From: SZUA-309 sp965215995
GTDB lineage: Bacteria; Pseudomonadota; Gammaproteobacteria; Pseudomonadales; Azotimanducaceae
Length of the DNA stretch: 64,000 nt
Direction: 5' to 3'
Assembly (NCBI GenBank): GCA_965215995.1
Contig: OZ244128.1
Location: 1,860,001-1,924,000 of the forward strand
The notes beneath the pieces were generated by a model, which worked only from the letters and a program-made list of their open reading frames with translations, was not told the origin of the DNA and ran no database searches. The position numbers were made by a program, and so were the translations under genes. Positions 8,668 to 15,996 of this stretch are shown one piece after another (within the stretch, counting starts at the first letter, position 1; every line of letters starts with the position of its first letter).

Positions 8668-10041
8668 ATGACCGGTCACACCCGGCTGATGAGAGAAGAC
8701 CTGCGAGGAGTTCCTACATCCGCGCCGGAGGCAGAGGCTCTGGACGTTTTCGAAACGGCTCTGGAGTCCCTCTATCAGTTTCGCGGGGAACCCCTGGCAC
8801 TGATCAAACCCTGCCTGGAACGATGGCCACAGTGGTCCCTGCCGCACAGCTTTCGCGCCATCGTCCTGCTCGGCATTACGGAGCGCCGGTTCGCACGGGG
8901 GGCCGCGAAGAGTCTCAAGACAGCCGAGTCATTGCTGGCCGGTGCCACGGATCGTGAGCGAGCCATTCATGCGGCGGCAAGACAGATGCTGGCGGGAAAC
9001 TGGTCCGCGGCTTGTGATCTGTTCGAGCAACTCCTGATCGAGAATCCTCGAGACATGCTCGCCCTGCACACAGCGCAGAACCTGGATTTTTTCCGGGGGG
9101 CGTTCTCGGCGCTGCGCAATCGAGTGACTCGAGTATTGCCGGAATGGTCGCCCGCTACTCCAGGACATCCGTTCGTGCTCGGCATGCAGGCCTTCGGCCT
9201 CGAGGAATGCAACCAGTACCCTGAAGCGGAAGCCGTGGCGCGAGATTCTCTGGCACAGCATCCGGAAAACCCCTGGGCGGTCCATGCGCTCGCTCACGTG
9301 CTCGAGATGCAGGGTCGGGTCGAGGAAGGCATCCAGCACCTCGAGTCCGGGGCCGACCTCTGGGCGCCGGACAGTGGCTTTGCCTATCACAACTGGTGGC
9401 ATCTGGCACTGTTCCACCTGGAACGCGGCGATTTCGAGACCGCCCTGGCCTTGTACGATCGGGAACTGGCTGAGCCCGACGCACGATTTGCTCTCAACAT
9501 GCTGGATGCCACCGCATTGCTCTGGCGACTGCACCTGCTGGGCGTCGATAGCGGCGATCGATTACAACCCGTCGCCGATTGGTGGGGTGAGCAGATCGAG
9601 GACGGTGCCGGATACTATGCCTTCAATGACTTCCACGCCGCCATCGCGCTGACCCAGCATGCCACTCAGACCGGCGACGTCACCGGCCTGGATGCGCTGA
9701 TTCAACGACTCACCACCGAGATCGAGGCGGATGTTTCAGAAAGTGGCCGCAGCGAGATCAACCGGCGCATCGGCGCACCACTGGCTGCTGCCATGCGCCA
9801 CTACGCGGTCGGCAGCTATGCAGACTGTGCCAACGCGCTGGTCGCGCTTCGAGACGCGGCTCAGCAGTTCGGCGGCAGCCACGCCCAGCGGGACCTGATC
9901 ACCCTGACCCTCATGGATGCTGCTGCCCGGGCAGGCGACATCGCGCTTGCCCGGCACTACATGAACGAACGGGAAGTGCTGAAACCGGTCAGCGCCCTTT
10001 CCGAGCGGCTACGGGAACGGCACGCTGCACTGGCCGGGTAG
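8668..10041 (+). CDS. Tetratricopeptide-repeat protein (TTC38-like)
   Basis: A 457-residue soluble protein made of helical repeats. Segments such as ENPWAVHALAHVLEMQGRVE and FAYHNWWHLALFHLERGDFE show the His/Trp-rich TPR pattern of the TTC38 family, which is common in proteobacteria and actinobacteria and has no settled function. There is no signal peptide or catalytic motif. The start is ATG 8668; no strong ribosome site is visible and the preceding 14-bp duplication may have altered the leader. It follows the YciI-like gene on the same strand. Family assignment is fairly sure, role unknown. Confidence 0.8.
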   Translation: MTGHTRLMREDLRGVPTSAPEAEALDVFETALESLYQFRGEPLALIKPCLERWPQWSLPHSFRAIVLLGITERRFARGAAKSLKTAESLLAGATDRERAIHAAARQMLAGNWSAACDLFEQLLIENPRDMLALHTAQNLDFFRGAFSALRNRVTRVLPEWSPATPGHPFVLGMQAFGLEECNQYPEAEAVARDSLAQHPENPWAVHALAHVLEMQGRVEEGIQHLESGADLWAPDSGFAYHNWWHLALFHLERGDFETALALYDRELAEPDARFALNMLDATALLWRLHLLGVDSGDRLQPVADWWGEQIEDGAGYYAFNDFHAAIALTQHATQTGDVTGLDALIQRLTTEIEADVSESGRSEINRRIGAPLAAAMRHYAVGSYADCANALVALRDAAQQFGGSHAQRDLITLTLMDAAARAGDIALARHYMNEREVLKPVSALSERLRERHAALAG

Positions 10042-10043
10042 GA

Positions 10044-10078
10044 AGACGCGGCTCCTGTACACCGCCAGGGCCGCGTCT
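10044..10078 (+). terminator. Inverted repeat downstream of the TPR gene
   Basis: AGACGCGGC (10044-10052) and GCCGCGTCT (10070-10078) form a perfect 9-bp GC-rich stem with a 17-base loop, starting two bases after the TPR stop. There is no clear T-run, so it is a weak intrinsic terminator or transcript-end stabiliser between convergent genes. Confidence 0.4.
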
Positions 10079-10097
10079 ATCGTTGGTCGACGGCGCG

Positions 10098-10505
10098 TCA
10101 GTCGACGCGGGCTTCCGCGTAACCGGAAAGCACTACAGTGCCGTCCTGGTTCTTGGTTTCCACCGCCAGGCGGACGATGCCGTCCTCCACCGACTCTACC
10201 GTGGTAGTGCCGGTCAAGCTGTCGCCCGGCCACACCTGGTTGGTGAAACGCACGCCGTACTTGGTCAGCCGGCCGTCGCCCACGTAGTTGGTGAGCATTC
10301 CGCCGGTCATGCCCATGGTGAGCATGCCGTGTGCAAAGACAGTCGGGTAACCGGCCACCTTGGTGGTGAAGATCTCGTCGGTATGCAACGGGTTGTAGTC
10401 ACCGGAGGTACCCGCGTACTGCACGATCTGGGTTCTCTTCAGGTCTTCCACCAGGCTCTCGCTGTAGGTATCGCCTACGTTCAGATCACTTGCTTTCAAA
10501 GCCAT
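10098..10505 (-). CDS. MaoC-like (R)-hydratase, catalytic hotdog subunit
   Basis: A 135-residue single-hotdog protein. The hydratase 2 motif YAGTSGDYNPLHTDE contains the catalytic Asp36 and His41, so it should hydrate 2-enoyl-CoA or dehydrate 3-hydroxyacyl thioesters. AHGMLTMGM is the conserved following block. The start ATG at 10503-10505 has GGGGGAAA upstream. It is directly downstream (12 bases) of a longer hotdog protein lacking a clean motif. Such pairs form heterodimers, as in mycobacterial HadAB/HadBC-type dehydratases and two-domain methylfumaryl-CoA hydratase-like enzymes. Substrate unknown. Confidence 0.87.
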   Translation of the reverse strand: MALKASDLNVGDTYSESLVEDLKRTQIVQYAGTSGDYNPLHTDEIFTTKVAGYPTVFAHGMLTMGMTGGMLTNYVGDGRLTKYGVRFTNQVWPGDSLTGTTTVESVEDGIVRLAVETKNQDGTVVLSGYAEARVD

Positions 10506-10517
10506 TGCCGTTTCCCC

Positions 10518-11018
10518 CTAGCTGTCCACCGGACGTTCGGTGCGCACGCCGACACCCGTGGCCGTGATGACCAGCTCACCATTCTGATCCCGGTACTCGG
10601 TAACCGACTCGGAAAACATGAGCTTGCCGGCCCGCTTGGATTCTTTCTCCCAGGTTTTACCCGGTTTCGTAGTTGCGGTGAGCACATCGCCCGGCTTCAG
10701 ATGCCGGTGATACTCGAAGTGCTGCTCGGCGTGGAGGCCGCCGCCACCGCCGCCGCCACCGCCACCACCGCCTTCCTTTTTCACGCCGGTGGGTTCTTTA
10801 CCGGAACCGAACCAGCCCTCACCGCCCACTTTCGGGCGCAGGAAGTAGTCCGGGTCGAACTGAGCGCTGGCCTGAGCAAAGGTGGGTGGGGCAATGATGG
10901 TTCCCGGCTCCGTGCCCTTCGCATATTCTTCGTCATAGTAGATCTGGTTGTCGTCCCCTACCGAGCGAGCAAACATCATGATGTGGCTCGCTTCGACGGG
11001 AAATTTGTCAGCCGCCAT
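10518..11018 (-). CDS. MaoC N-terminal-type (FAS1-like) dehydratase subunit with a 12-glycine insert
   Basis: A 166-residue hotdog protein of the MaoC_dehydrat_N/FAS1-like group, partner of the adjacent catalytic subunit. The hydratase helix reads FARSVGDDNQIYYDEE, which keeps Asp/Asn but lacks the catalytic His, as expected for the non-catalytic half. Residues 83-94 are twelve consecutive glycines (codons 10737-10772), placed between VKKE and LHAEQHFEYH. The tract mixes GGC and GGT codons, so it is not a simple sequencing slip. Its site is the loop before the second conserved strand, where homologues carry a short variable loop. ATG start; GGGGGGATC lies upstream. Confidence 0.83.
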   Translation of the reverse strand: MAADKFPVEASHIMMFARSVGDDNQIYYDEEYAKGTEPGTIIAPPTFAQASAQFDPDYFLRPKVGGEGWFGSGKEPTGVKKEGGGGGGGGGGGGLHAEQHFEYHRHLKPGDVLTATTKPGKTWEKESKRAGKLMFSESVTEYRDQNGELVITATGVGVRTERPVDS

Positions 11019-11081
11019 GTTGATCCCCCCTGTGTGTCATTCTGAAAAGCGTACGTGGGAGCCCTGAGGCTCCCGGCGAGT

Positions 11082-11858
11082 TTAGCGCCCTTTGAATTCC
11101 GGATCACGCTTCTCCAGAAAAGCGCTGATCCCTTCCAGCTTGTCTTCCGTCTGCACCAGTGCCCCCTGGGCATACTTCTCCAGCATGAGCGCGCCGGCCA
11201 GGCTCGCCTCCATACCGAAGTTCACCATGGCCTTCATGGTTCTCGGCACGAAGGGAGCGTAGCTCGCCAGCTGATCTGCCATCCGCCGTGCTTCCGGCAG
11301 CAGCTCTTCCCGCTCGACGATGCGGGTAATGAGGCCGATGGCCAAGGCACGCTCTGCGCCTATGGGATCACCCATCAGCAGCATTTCCATGCCCCAGCCA
11401 CGTCCGACGATGCGCGGCAACCGGGCGGTGGCGCCCCCCCCAGGGATAATGCCGAGCTTGCCCTCGGGCGTGGCAAACCTGGAATGGGGCGTCGCGATTC
11501 TGAGATCGCAGCCAAGCGCCACTTCCAGACCACCGCCCATGCAGATGCCATCGATGGCTGCGATGGTCGGCTTCGGCGTCCGCTCGAGCTGGTCGGCCAG
11601 CCCCTGGACGATGGGCTCCAGCGCCTTGCTGAAGTCCCGATGCTTCACTTCTTCCAGATCGGATCCGGAAGCGAACGATTTGCCGCCAGCGCCAGTGATG
11701 GTGATCACCCGAACCGCATCATCTTCGGCTGCTGCGGCGACCGCGGATTGCAACTCATCCAGGGTGCCCAGTGAGATGGCGTTGTGCCGATCAGCGCGAT
11801 TGATGGTGATCAGTGCCATGGAGCCCTGAACTTCATAGAGGATGTTTTCGTAGCTCAC
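11082..11858 (-). CDS. Enoyl-CoA hydratase
   Basis: A 258-residue canonical crotonase. Both catalytic acids are in place: Glu112 in GGGLEVALGCDLR and Glu132 in TPEGKLGIIPGGG, with the first oxyanion loop at FASGSDLEE. It should hydrate trans-2-enoyl-CoA. Its ATG overlaps the stop of the AsmA-like gene by 4 bases (ATGA), so it is translated from the DUF2959/AsmA-like transcript. The MaoC pair lies downstream on the same strand after 63 bases, making a potential five-gene minus-strand unit that mixes envelope and acyl-CoA functions. Confidence 0.9.
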   Translation of the reverse strand: MSYENILYEVQGSMALITINRADRHNAISLGTLDELQSAVAAAAEDDAVRVITITGAGGKSFASGSDLEEVKHRDFSKALEPIVQGLADQLERTPKPTIAAIDGICMGGGLEVALGCDLRIATPHSRFATPEGKLGIIPGGGATARLPRIVGRGWGMEMLLMGDPIGAERALAIGLITRIVEREELLPEARRMADQLASYAPFVPRTMKAMVNFGMEASLAGALMLEKYAQGALVQTEDKLEGISAFLEKRDPEFKGR

Positions 11859-12607
11859 CGGTCGAGCAAACCTTTCACACCTTCGAGATCCGTACCAATG
11901 CGTTTCTTGAGCTCTTCATCCACCCGCTCCGCCGCGTTGGCTTTCAGCTCATCCACATCGAGGCTCTCCTTGGCCAGCGCTTCAGTGGAGGCCCGGACTA
12001 TGGGATCGAAGAGCTGCTTGAGCGCTTCCCGGATGGTCACCCCCTGTGATTTCTCGCCAATGCCGGTGAGCCGGATATCCGGGATCTCCACGGACTTGTC
12101 GCCGAGGATGTCCGAGCTCAACGATGTGCGTGCGTTGGTGAAAGCGAAGTTCTCGATAATGATCTTCGGCTCCGGGCCCGTCGCTTCTTCAGCAGTTGCT
12201 GCTTCGCTCGTGCTGTCGGAACTGAGATTGGCCATTAAGGCCTGCAGGTTGGTATCCCTGCCCTTGGCGACCATGGCCAGGTCCGCTGCATCGATCTCGA
12301 TGTTGCGGATCTGGATGAGGCTTTCGCTCTGACCCATGGGATCCAGCCCCAGCTTTATGGCACCCAGACTGAAGGCGTGCGGCCCTTCAAATCCCTCTGG
12401 ATTGCCGATCACCAGCCCTCTGAGCTCACCGGTCCCTTCCGTCAGCGAGATGTCTGCAGAACCGAGCTGCACATTCACACCCAGATACATGGGCCCGTAG
12501 GTTTCTACGGCTGTCTTGATCAGACTGCCCGAATTCATCACCACATAAACGCCCAGGCCGACCACGACCAGAAGCAGGATTCCGATCAGCCATCCGATGG
12601 CTTTCAT
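11855..12607 (-). CDS. AsmA-like / DUF748-like inner-membrane-anchored protein
   Basis: A 250-residue protein with one N-terminal membrane anchor (IGILLLVVVGLGVYVVM) and a periplasmic beta-rich body. VQLGSADISLTEGTGELRGL followed by IGNPEGF is the repeated amphipathic-strand pattern of AsmA/DUF748 proteins, and the C-terminus is a charged helix. It is much shorter than AsmA itself, as in small AsmA-like proteins. Both ends are coupled to neighbours by 4-base ATGA overlaps: the DUF2959 lipoprotein upstream and a crotonase downstream. A role in envelope lipid handling is inference from the family. Confidence 0.7.
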   Translation of the reverse strand: MKAIGWLIGILLLVVVGLGVYVVMNSGSLIKTAVETYGPMYLGVNVQLGSADISLTEGTGELRGLVIGNPEGFEGPHAFSLGAIKLGLDPMGQSESLIQIRNIEIDAADLAMVAKGRDTNLQALMANLSSDSTSEAATAEEATGPEPKIIIENFAFTNARTSLSSDILGDKSVEIPDIRLTGIGEKSQGVTIREALKQLFDPIVRASTEALAKESLDVDELKANAAERVDEELKKRIGTDLEGVKGLLDR

Positions 12608-13272
12608 GACTCACCTCCAAGCAGTTGCATGTCTTCGATAAAGGCCTGACTGCGGGCGATGGAGGTTTCCATGTCCCGGATCAGCGCGGCCACATTGGTT
12701 TCAATGATATCCAGCTCACCTTCAAGCGAGGCGATCGCCTGAGCATTGAGATTGTGCTTGAGAAACAGCACCTGATCCTGAAACGCCGTGAGCACCGGCG
12801 GCATTTTGGACTCCGCCCGGCGCATGGACTTGATCAGGTCATTATACTGCCGGCGGGAGCTCGTCAGCTGCTCTGCGCTCGCTCCGCGGAGCCGAGCATT
12901 GCTGATCTGCTCGATCTCACCCTCCCACTCTTCGAACAGATCCTCCGAGACGTCCTCCACGGAGTCGATCCGATCACTGACTTCCTCTGCGCGCGACTGG
13001 GCATCCTCATAGGCTTCCACGAGCGCCTCGTAGGTATCCTTGAGGTCGGAGGGTGGCACGCTGACCACGCTGGAGAATTTCTCCAGCGCGCTCTTGAACT
13101 CATCCTTGGCGTCTTCCTGAGCCTCGGCAGCATCTTCGACCCGATCCACCAGGATGTCCCGCTTGTGCACGCCCATCTTTTCCCAGGCGCCGTAGTAAGC
13201 GCTCTCGCAACCGGCAGACAGCAGCAGAGCGGCCAGCAACCAGCCATATCGGGTGCTGAATCCGTTCACCAT
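12604..13272 (-). CDS. DUF2959 family lipoprotein
   Basis: A 222-residue predicted lipoprotein. The N-terminal signal ends in the lipobox LLSAGC. The mature part begins ESAYYGAWEKMGVHKRDIL, which is characteristic of DUF2959, and continues as long Glu/Asp/Lys-rich coiled-coil helices. I chose ATG 13270-13272 with GAGGAT six bases upstream; a TTG at 13302 would place extra charged residues before the signal. The stop overlaps the next gene by ATGA. Function unknown; DUF2959 genes are mostly found in gammaproteobacteria. Confidence 0.85.
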   Translation of the reverse strand: MVNGFSTRYGWLLAALLLSAGCESAYYGAWEKMGVHKRDILVDRVEDAAEAQEDAKDEFKSALEKFSSVVSVPPSDLKDTYEALVEAYEDAQSRAEEVSDRIDSVEDVSEDLFEEWEGEIEQISNARLRGASAEQLTSSRRQYNDLIKSMRRAESKMPPVLTAFQDQVLFLKHNLNAQAIASLEGELDIIETNVAALIRDMETSIARSQAFIEDMQLLGGES

Positions 13273-13425
13273 CAACGGATCCTCGTCAGAAGAAAGCTGC
13301 AAGGTTAGGGGATGGTCAGAGGCCTGTACACCATCGCCATACCATGAGTAACCAGGATTGTGTCAAACAAGGTGCTTGGGCATTATTCGCGCCGGAAACT
13401 AGTGATACCTGGGAGGGTAAGAATC

Positions 13426-14262
13426 ATGGAAGACATCTCCACCGAACAGATGACCGGCTACATGGATACGGCCGTTGAAATGGCCATGACCTACGGGCCT
13501 CAGCTCATTCTGGCCATCGTCGTACTCATTATCGGCCTCTGGATCATCAAGCGGGTGATCCGCCTCATGGCTGCTGGCATGGAGCGCAGTAACACCGAGC
13601 CGACCCTGGCCAAGTTTCTCTGCAATCTGAGCTCCGTCGGTCTCAAGGCACTGCTGTTCATCAGCGTCGCCTCCATGATCGGGATAGAGACCACTTCGTT
13701 CATCGCAGTGCTCGGTGCTGCCGGCCTCGCCGTCGGCCTGGCTCTGCAAGGCAGCCTGTCGAACTTCGCCGGTGGTGTGCTGGTGCTCATGTTCCGGCCG
13801 TACAAGGTGGGTGATTTCGTCGAAGCTCAAGGTGTGTCGGGCACGGTTCACGAGATTCAGATCTTCAATACCGTTCTGAAGACGCCGGACAACAAGGTGA
13901 TCATCGTTCCGAACGGCGCGATCTCGAATGGCATCATCACCAACTACTCCATGGAAGCCACCCGTCGGGTCGACTTCGTGTTCGGGATCGGCTACGGCGA
14001 TGACATCGCCAAGGCGAAGGCCACCATCGAACGTCTCATCGGGGAAGACAGCCGAACGCTTTCCGATCCGGAGCCGATGATCGTCATCTCCGAGCTGGCA
14101 GACAGCTCCGTCAACATCACCACCCGGGTCTGGGTAAACGCGGCCGACTACTGGGGCGTGTTCTTCGATCTGACCGAGAAGGTCAAGCTGACGTTTGATC
14201 AGGAAGGCATCTCGATTCCTTTCCCGCAGCGCGACGTTCACGTCATACAGGAAAACGCCTAG
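13426..14262 (+). CDS. mscS: Small-conductance mechanosensitive channel MscS
   Basis: A 278-residue channel, close to the 286 of E. coli MscS. It has three N-terminal membrane helices, the pore-lining glycine/alanine-rich TM3 (VLGAAGLAVGLALQG) and the conserved SNFAGGVLVLMFRPYKVGDF. A cytoplasmic vestibule follows, with VPNGAISNGIITNYS. It opens under membrane tension to release osmolytes. ATG 13426 is chosen for the GGGAGGG site upstream; an in-frame alternative at 13360 lacks one. The IS630 remnant begins only 28 bases after its stop, so any original terminator may now be the hairpin at 15689-15723. Confidence 0.93.
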   Translation: MEDISTEQMTGYMDTAVEMAMTYGPQLILAIVVLIIGLWIIKRVIRLMAAGMERSNTEPTLAKFLCNLSSVGLKALLFISVASMIGIETTSFIAVLGAAGLAVGLALQGSLSNFAGGVLVLMFRPYKVGDFVEAQGVSGTVHEIQIFNTVLKTPDNKVIIVPNGAISNGIITNYSMEATRRVDFVFGIGYGDDIAKAKATIERLIGEDSRTLSDPEPMIVISELADSSVNITTRVWVNAADYWGVFFDLTEKVKLTFDQEGISIPFPQRDVHVIQENA

Positions 14263-14289
14263 CCGCTATCCGACTCTGGTCCCTGACCC

Positions 14290-15400
14290 TAGTGTAGTGT
14301 CCCTTAAGTAACTTTCTAAATGATTTGTGGTCTAACTGGGTATCCTATTGCAAATCGAGGATGTCAGATGGGCCGACGCAACCAGGTCATCAAGGTCAGT
14401 GAACGAGATAGGGAGCAGCTGGAAGCGATTGCCCGATCGCGGAGCCTGCCGCACGGGTTGGTCACTCGGGCGAAGATTGTGTTGCACTCAGCGAATGGGC
14501 TGGGGAGCAATGACATTGCCAAGCTGTGTGATGTAAGCCCGCAGACGGTGTCGCATTGGCGACGACGCTATCGCACGCTCGGTGTCGCGGGTTTACACGA
14601 TGAGCTCAAGTCTGGGCGGCCGCGCAGTATTGATGACGAGCAAGTGGCGGAGTTGATTCGCAAGGTGCTCGAAGAGAAGCCTAAGGGAGCAACCCACTGG
14701 AGTGTGCGCAGCGTTGCAGAGGAAACAGGGGTCTCCAAAAGTCAGGTGCAGCGGTACTTCCAGTTGTTCGGTCTCCAGCCACATCGCAGCCAATCGTTCA
14801 AGCTTTCGACGGACCCGTTCTTTGTTGAGAAGGTCCGGGACATCTGTGGGTCTGAATCCGCCCGATAAAGCGCTGGTCCTGTGCCGACAGATCCAGGCGC
14901 TCGAGCGGACCCAGCCGATGTTGATGGGACTAGGCTATGTCGAAGGGGTGACCCACGATTATGAGCGCCACGCACGACGACGCTGTTCGCGGCATTGCCA
15001 CCGGCGAAGTGCTCACGCAGTGTAAACCTTCGTCATCAGGAGTATCTGAGCTTTCTTCGACACATCGATCAGAACGTTCCTGAAGATCTGGATGTCCACC
15101 TGGTGGTCGATAACTACGCCACGCACAAGAGCCCTAAGGAGCCTGGTTGGCGAAACGGCCTCGCTACCATGTCACTACACGCCTACCTATGCGTCCTGGC
15201 TCAATCAGGTCGAGCGCTGGTTCGGGATCATCACCCAACAGGCCATCCGACGCGGCTCTTTCAAGAGTGTGCGGGAACTCAAAGACCGCATCGATGAGTT
15301 CGTCGAGCAATACAACCGCAATAGCAAACCGTTTCAGTGGGTCGCTACCGCCGACTCAATACTGGGTCGCCGAATTGCGAAAGTCTTTGACGACACACTA
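14290..15400 (+). mobile_element. Decayed IS630-family insertion sequence
   Basis: A remnant of about 1.1 kb, the usual length for IS630. It is bounded by CTAG at 14289-14292 and 15398-15401, the preferred IS630 target, with duplicated TA. The outer ends start GTGT on both inner sides, and a weak terminal match (ACTTTC) is seen further in. The transposase frame is broken several times. Base composition is visibly lower in GC than the flanks. The right end directly abuts the MITE-like element. Confidence 0.75.
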
Positions 15401-15412
15401 GCAGACTGTTAA
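14368..15412 (+). pseudogene. IS630-family transposase, frameshifted and missing its first catalytic Asp
   Basis: The first 167 codons (14368-14868) encode the helix-turn-helix part (SNDIAKLCDVSPQTVSHWRR; KSQVQRYFQLFGLQPHRSQS). Translation then shifts frame at LNPPDKALVLC near 14852, and the expected VDEKS block with the first DDE aspartate is deleted. Later pieces retain HLVVDNYATHK (second Asp) and, in another frame, YASWLNQVERWFGIITQQ (third acid Glu). The C-terminus runs to TAA 15410-15412 inside the left end of the adjacent MITE-like element. At least two or three frameshifts plus the active-site deletion make it non-functional. Confidence 0.88.
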
Positions 15413-15664
15413 AAAAGTCTCGAAAGCTCAGAGGTTCTGTCGTGCGGGCTGACAAGGCGGGTCTCGAAGGCAATGTCGGTGACCTTGTCGAGAGGCCCAA
15501 CGCAGGCAGCGCGCACGCCAGAACCTCCCGCAGGGCGCGCCATACGGGGCCTGTGAGCTTCGTTGCCCTCCTCGACAAGGTCACCGACATTGCCTTCGGA
15601 GCGCGCCTTGTCACAGACCCCGTATGACGCGCTGAGCAAACGAGACTTTTTTAACAGGCTGCTA
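15399..15664. mobile_element. MITE-like element with 22-bp terminal inverted repeats
   Basis: GCAGACTGTTAAAAAAGTCT plus CG starts at 15401. Its reverse complement with one mismatch ends at 15662, giving 22-bp terminal repeats flanked by TA within CTAG. Inside, 15465-15492 and 15571-15598 are perfect 28-bp inverted repeats, extended by 15450-15459 with 15604-15613. CATACGGGG-type repeats at 15541 and around 15620 form a further nested hairpin. No credible protein is encoded. The TA/CTAG borders suggest mobilisation by an IS630/Tc1-type transposase. Confidence 0.75.
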
Positions 15665-15688
15665 GAGAATCTGACTTCCGCATAAAAG

Positions 15689-15723
15689 AAAACCGCCGGC
15701 CTGGAGAGGGAGCCGGCGGTTTT
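15689..15723. terminator. Bidirectional intrinsic terminator
   Basis: AAAACCGCCGGC (15689-15700) pairs with GCCGGCGGTTTT (15712-15723), an 11-12 bp stem with an 11-base loop. T-tracts follow on both strands; on the minus strand the run is TTTTCTTTTA. It can terminate envZ transcripts coming from the right and mscS/IS transcripts coming from the left. Confidence 0.8.
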
Positions 15724-15996
15724 GAGGCGACCTCAACTTGGAGGTCTCAAGGGGATAAAGACCGCGATCTGATTCATCTTCCTTTCGAGGGATGGCTCAG
15801 TCGTGTCGTGAGCCAACTATGACCCGGAGCTGTTTCGGTGGAATTACGTCCACCGGGGTATTTTGTGTCAATTTGTTACCACGCCAGCTCAGCAACGCAA
15901 TTCTTGGCCAGAAAATGGATTTTTCGTGGAGAAACTCACTCATCTTCACTCCGTGGTGGCTCTCCGCGTATTAACAGGAATCCAAACGCAACCCCC
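15724..15996. other. Non-coding, hairpin-rich spacer downstream of envZ
   Basis: No convincing gene is seen. After the terminator come three small perfect hairpins: GACCTC/GAGGTC at 15729-15746, TGGCTCA/TGAGCCA at 15793-15815 and CGGTGGA/TCCACCG at 15836-15855. The stretch is AT-richer than its surroundings, and short frames in it lack ribosome sites. It could be the remains of an older intergenic region, a small RNA, or the 3' untranslated region of envZ. Confidence 0.45.

Noticed and set aside
15442..15627. Short open frames on both strands inside the MITE-like element
   Set aside because: They arise from the inverted repeats and lack ribosome sites. The element is non-coding.
15792..15974. 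60-codon frame in the spacer after envZ
   Set aside because: No ribosome site, no similarity, and it overlies two hairpins. Kept only as part of a non-coding region.
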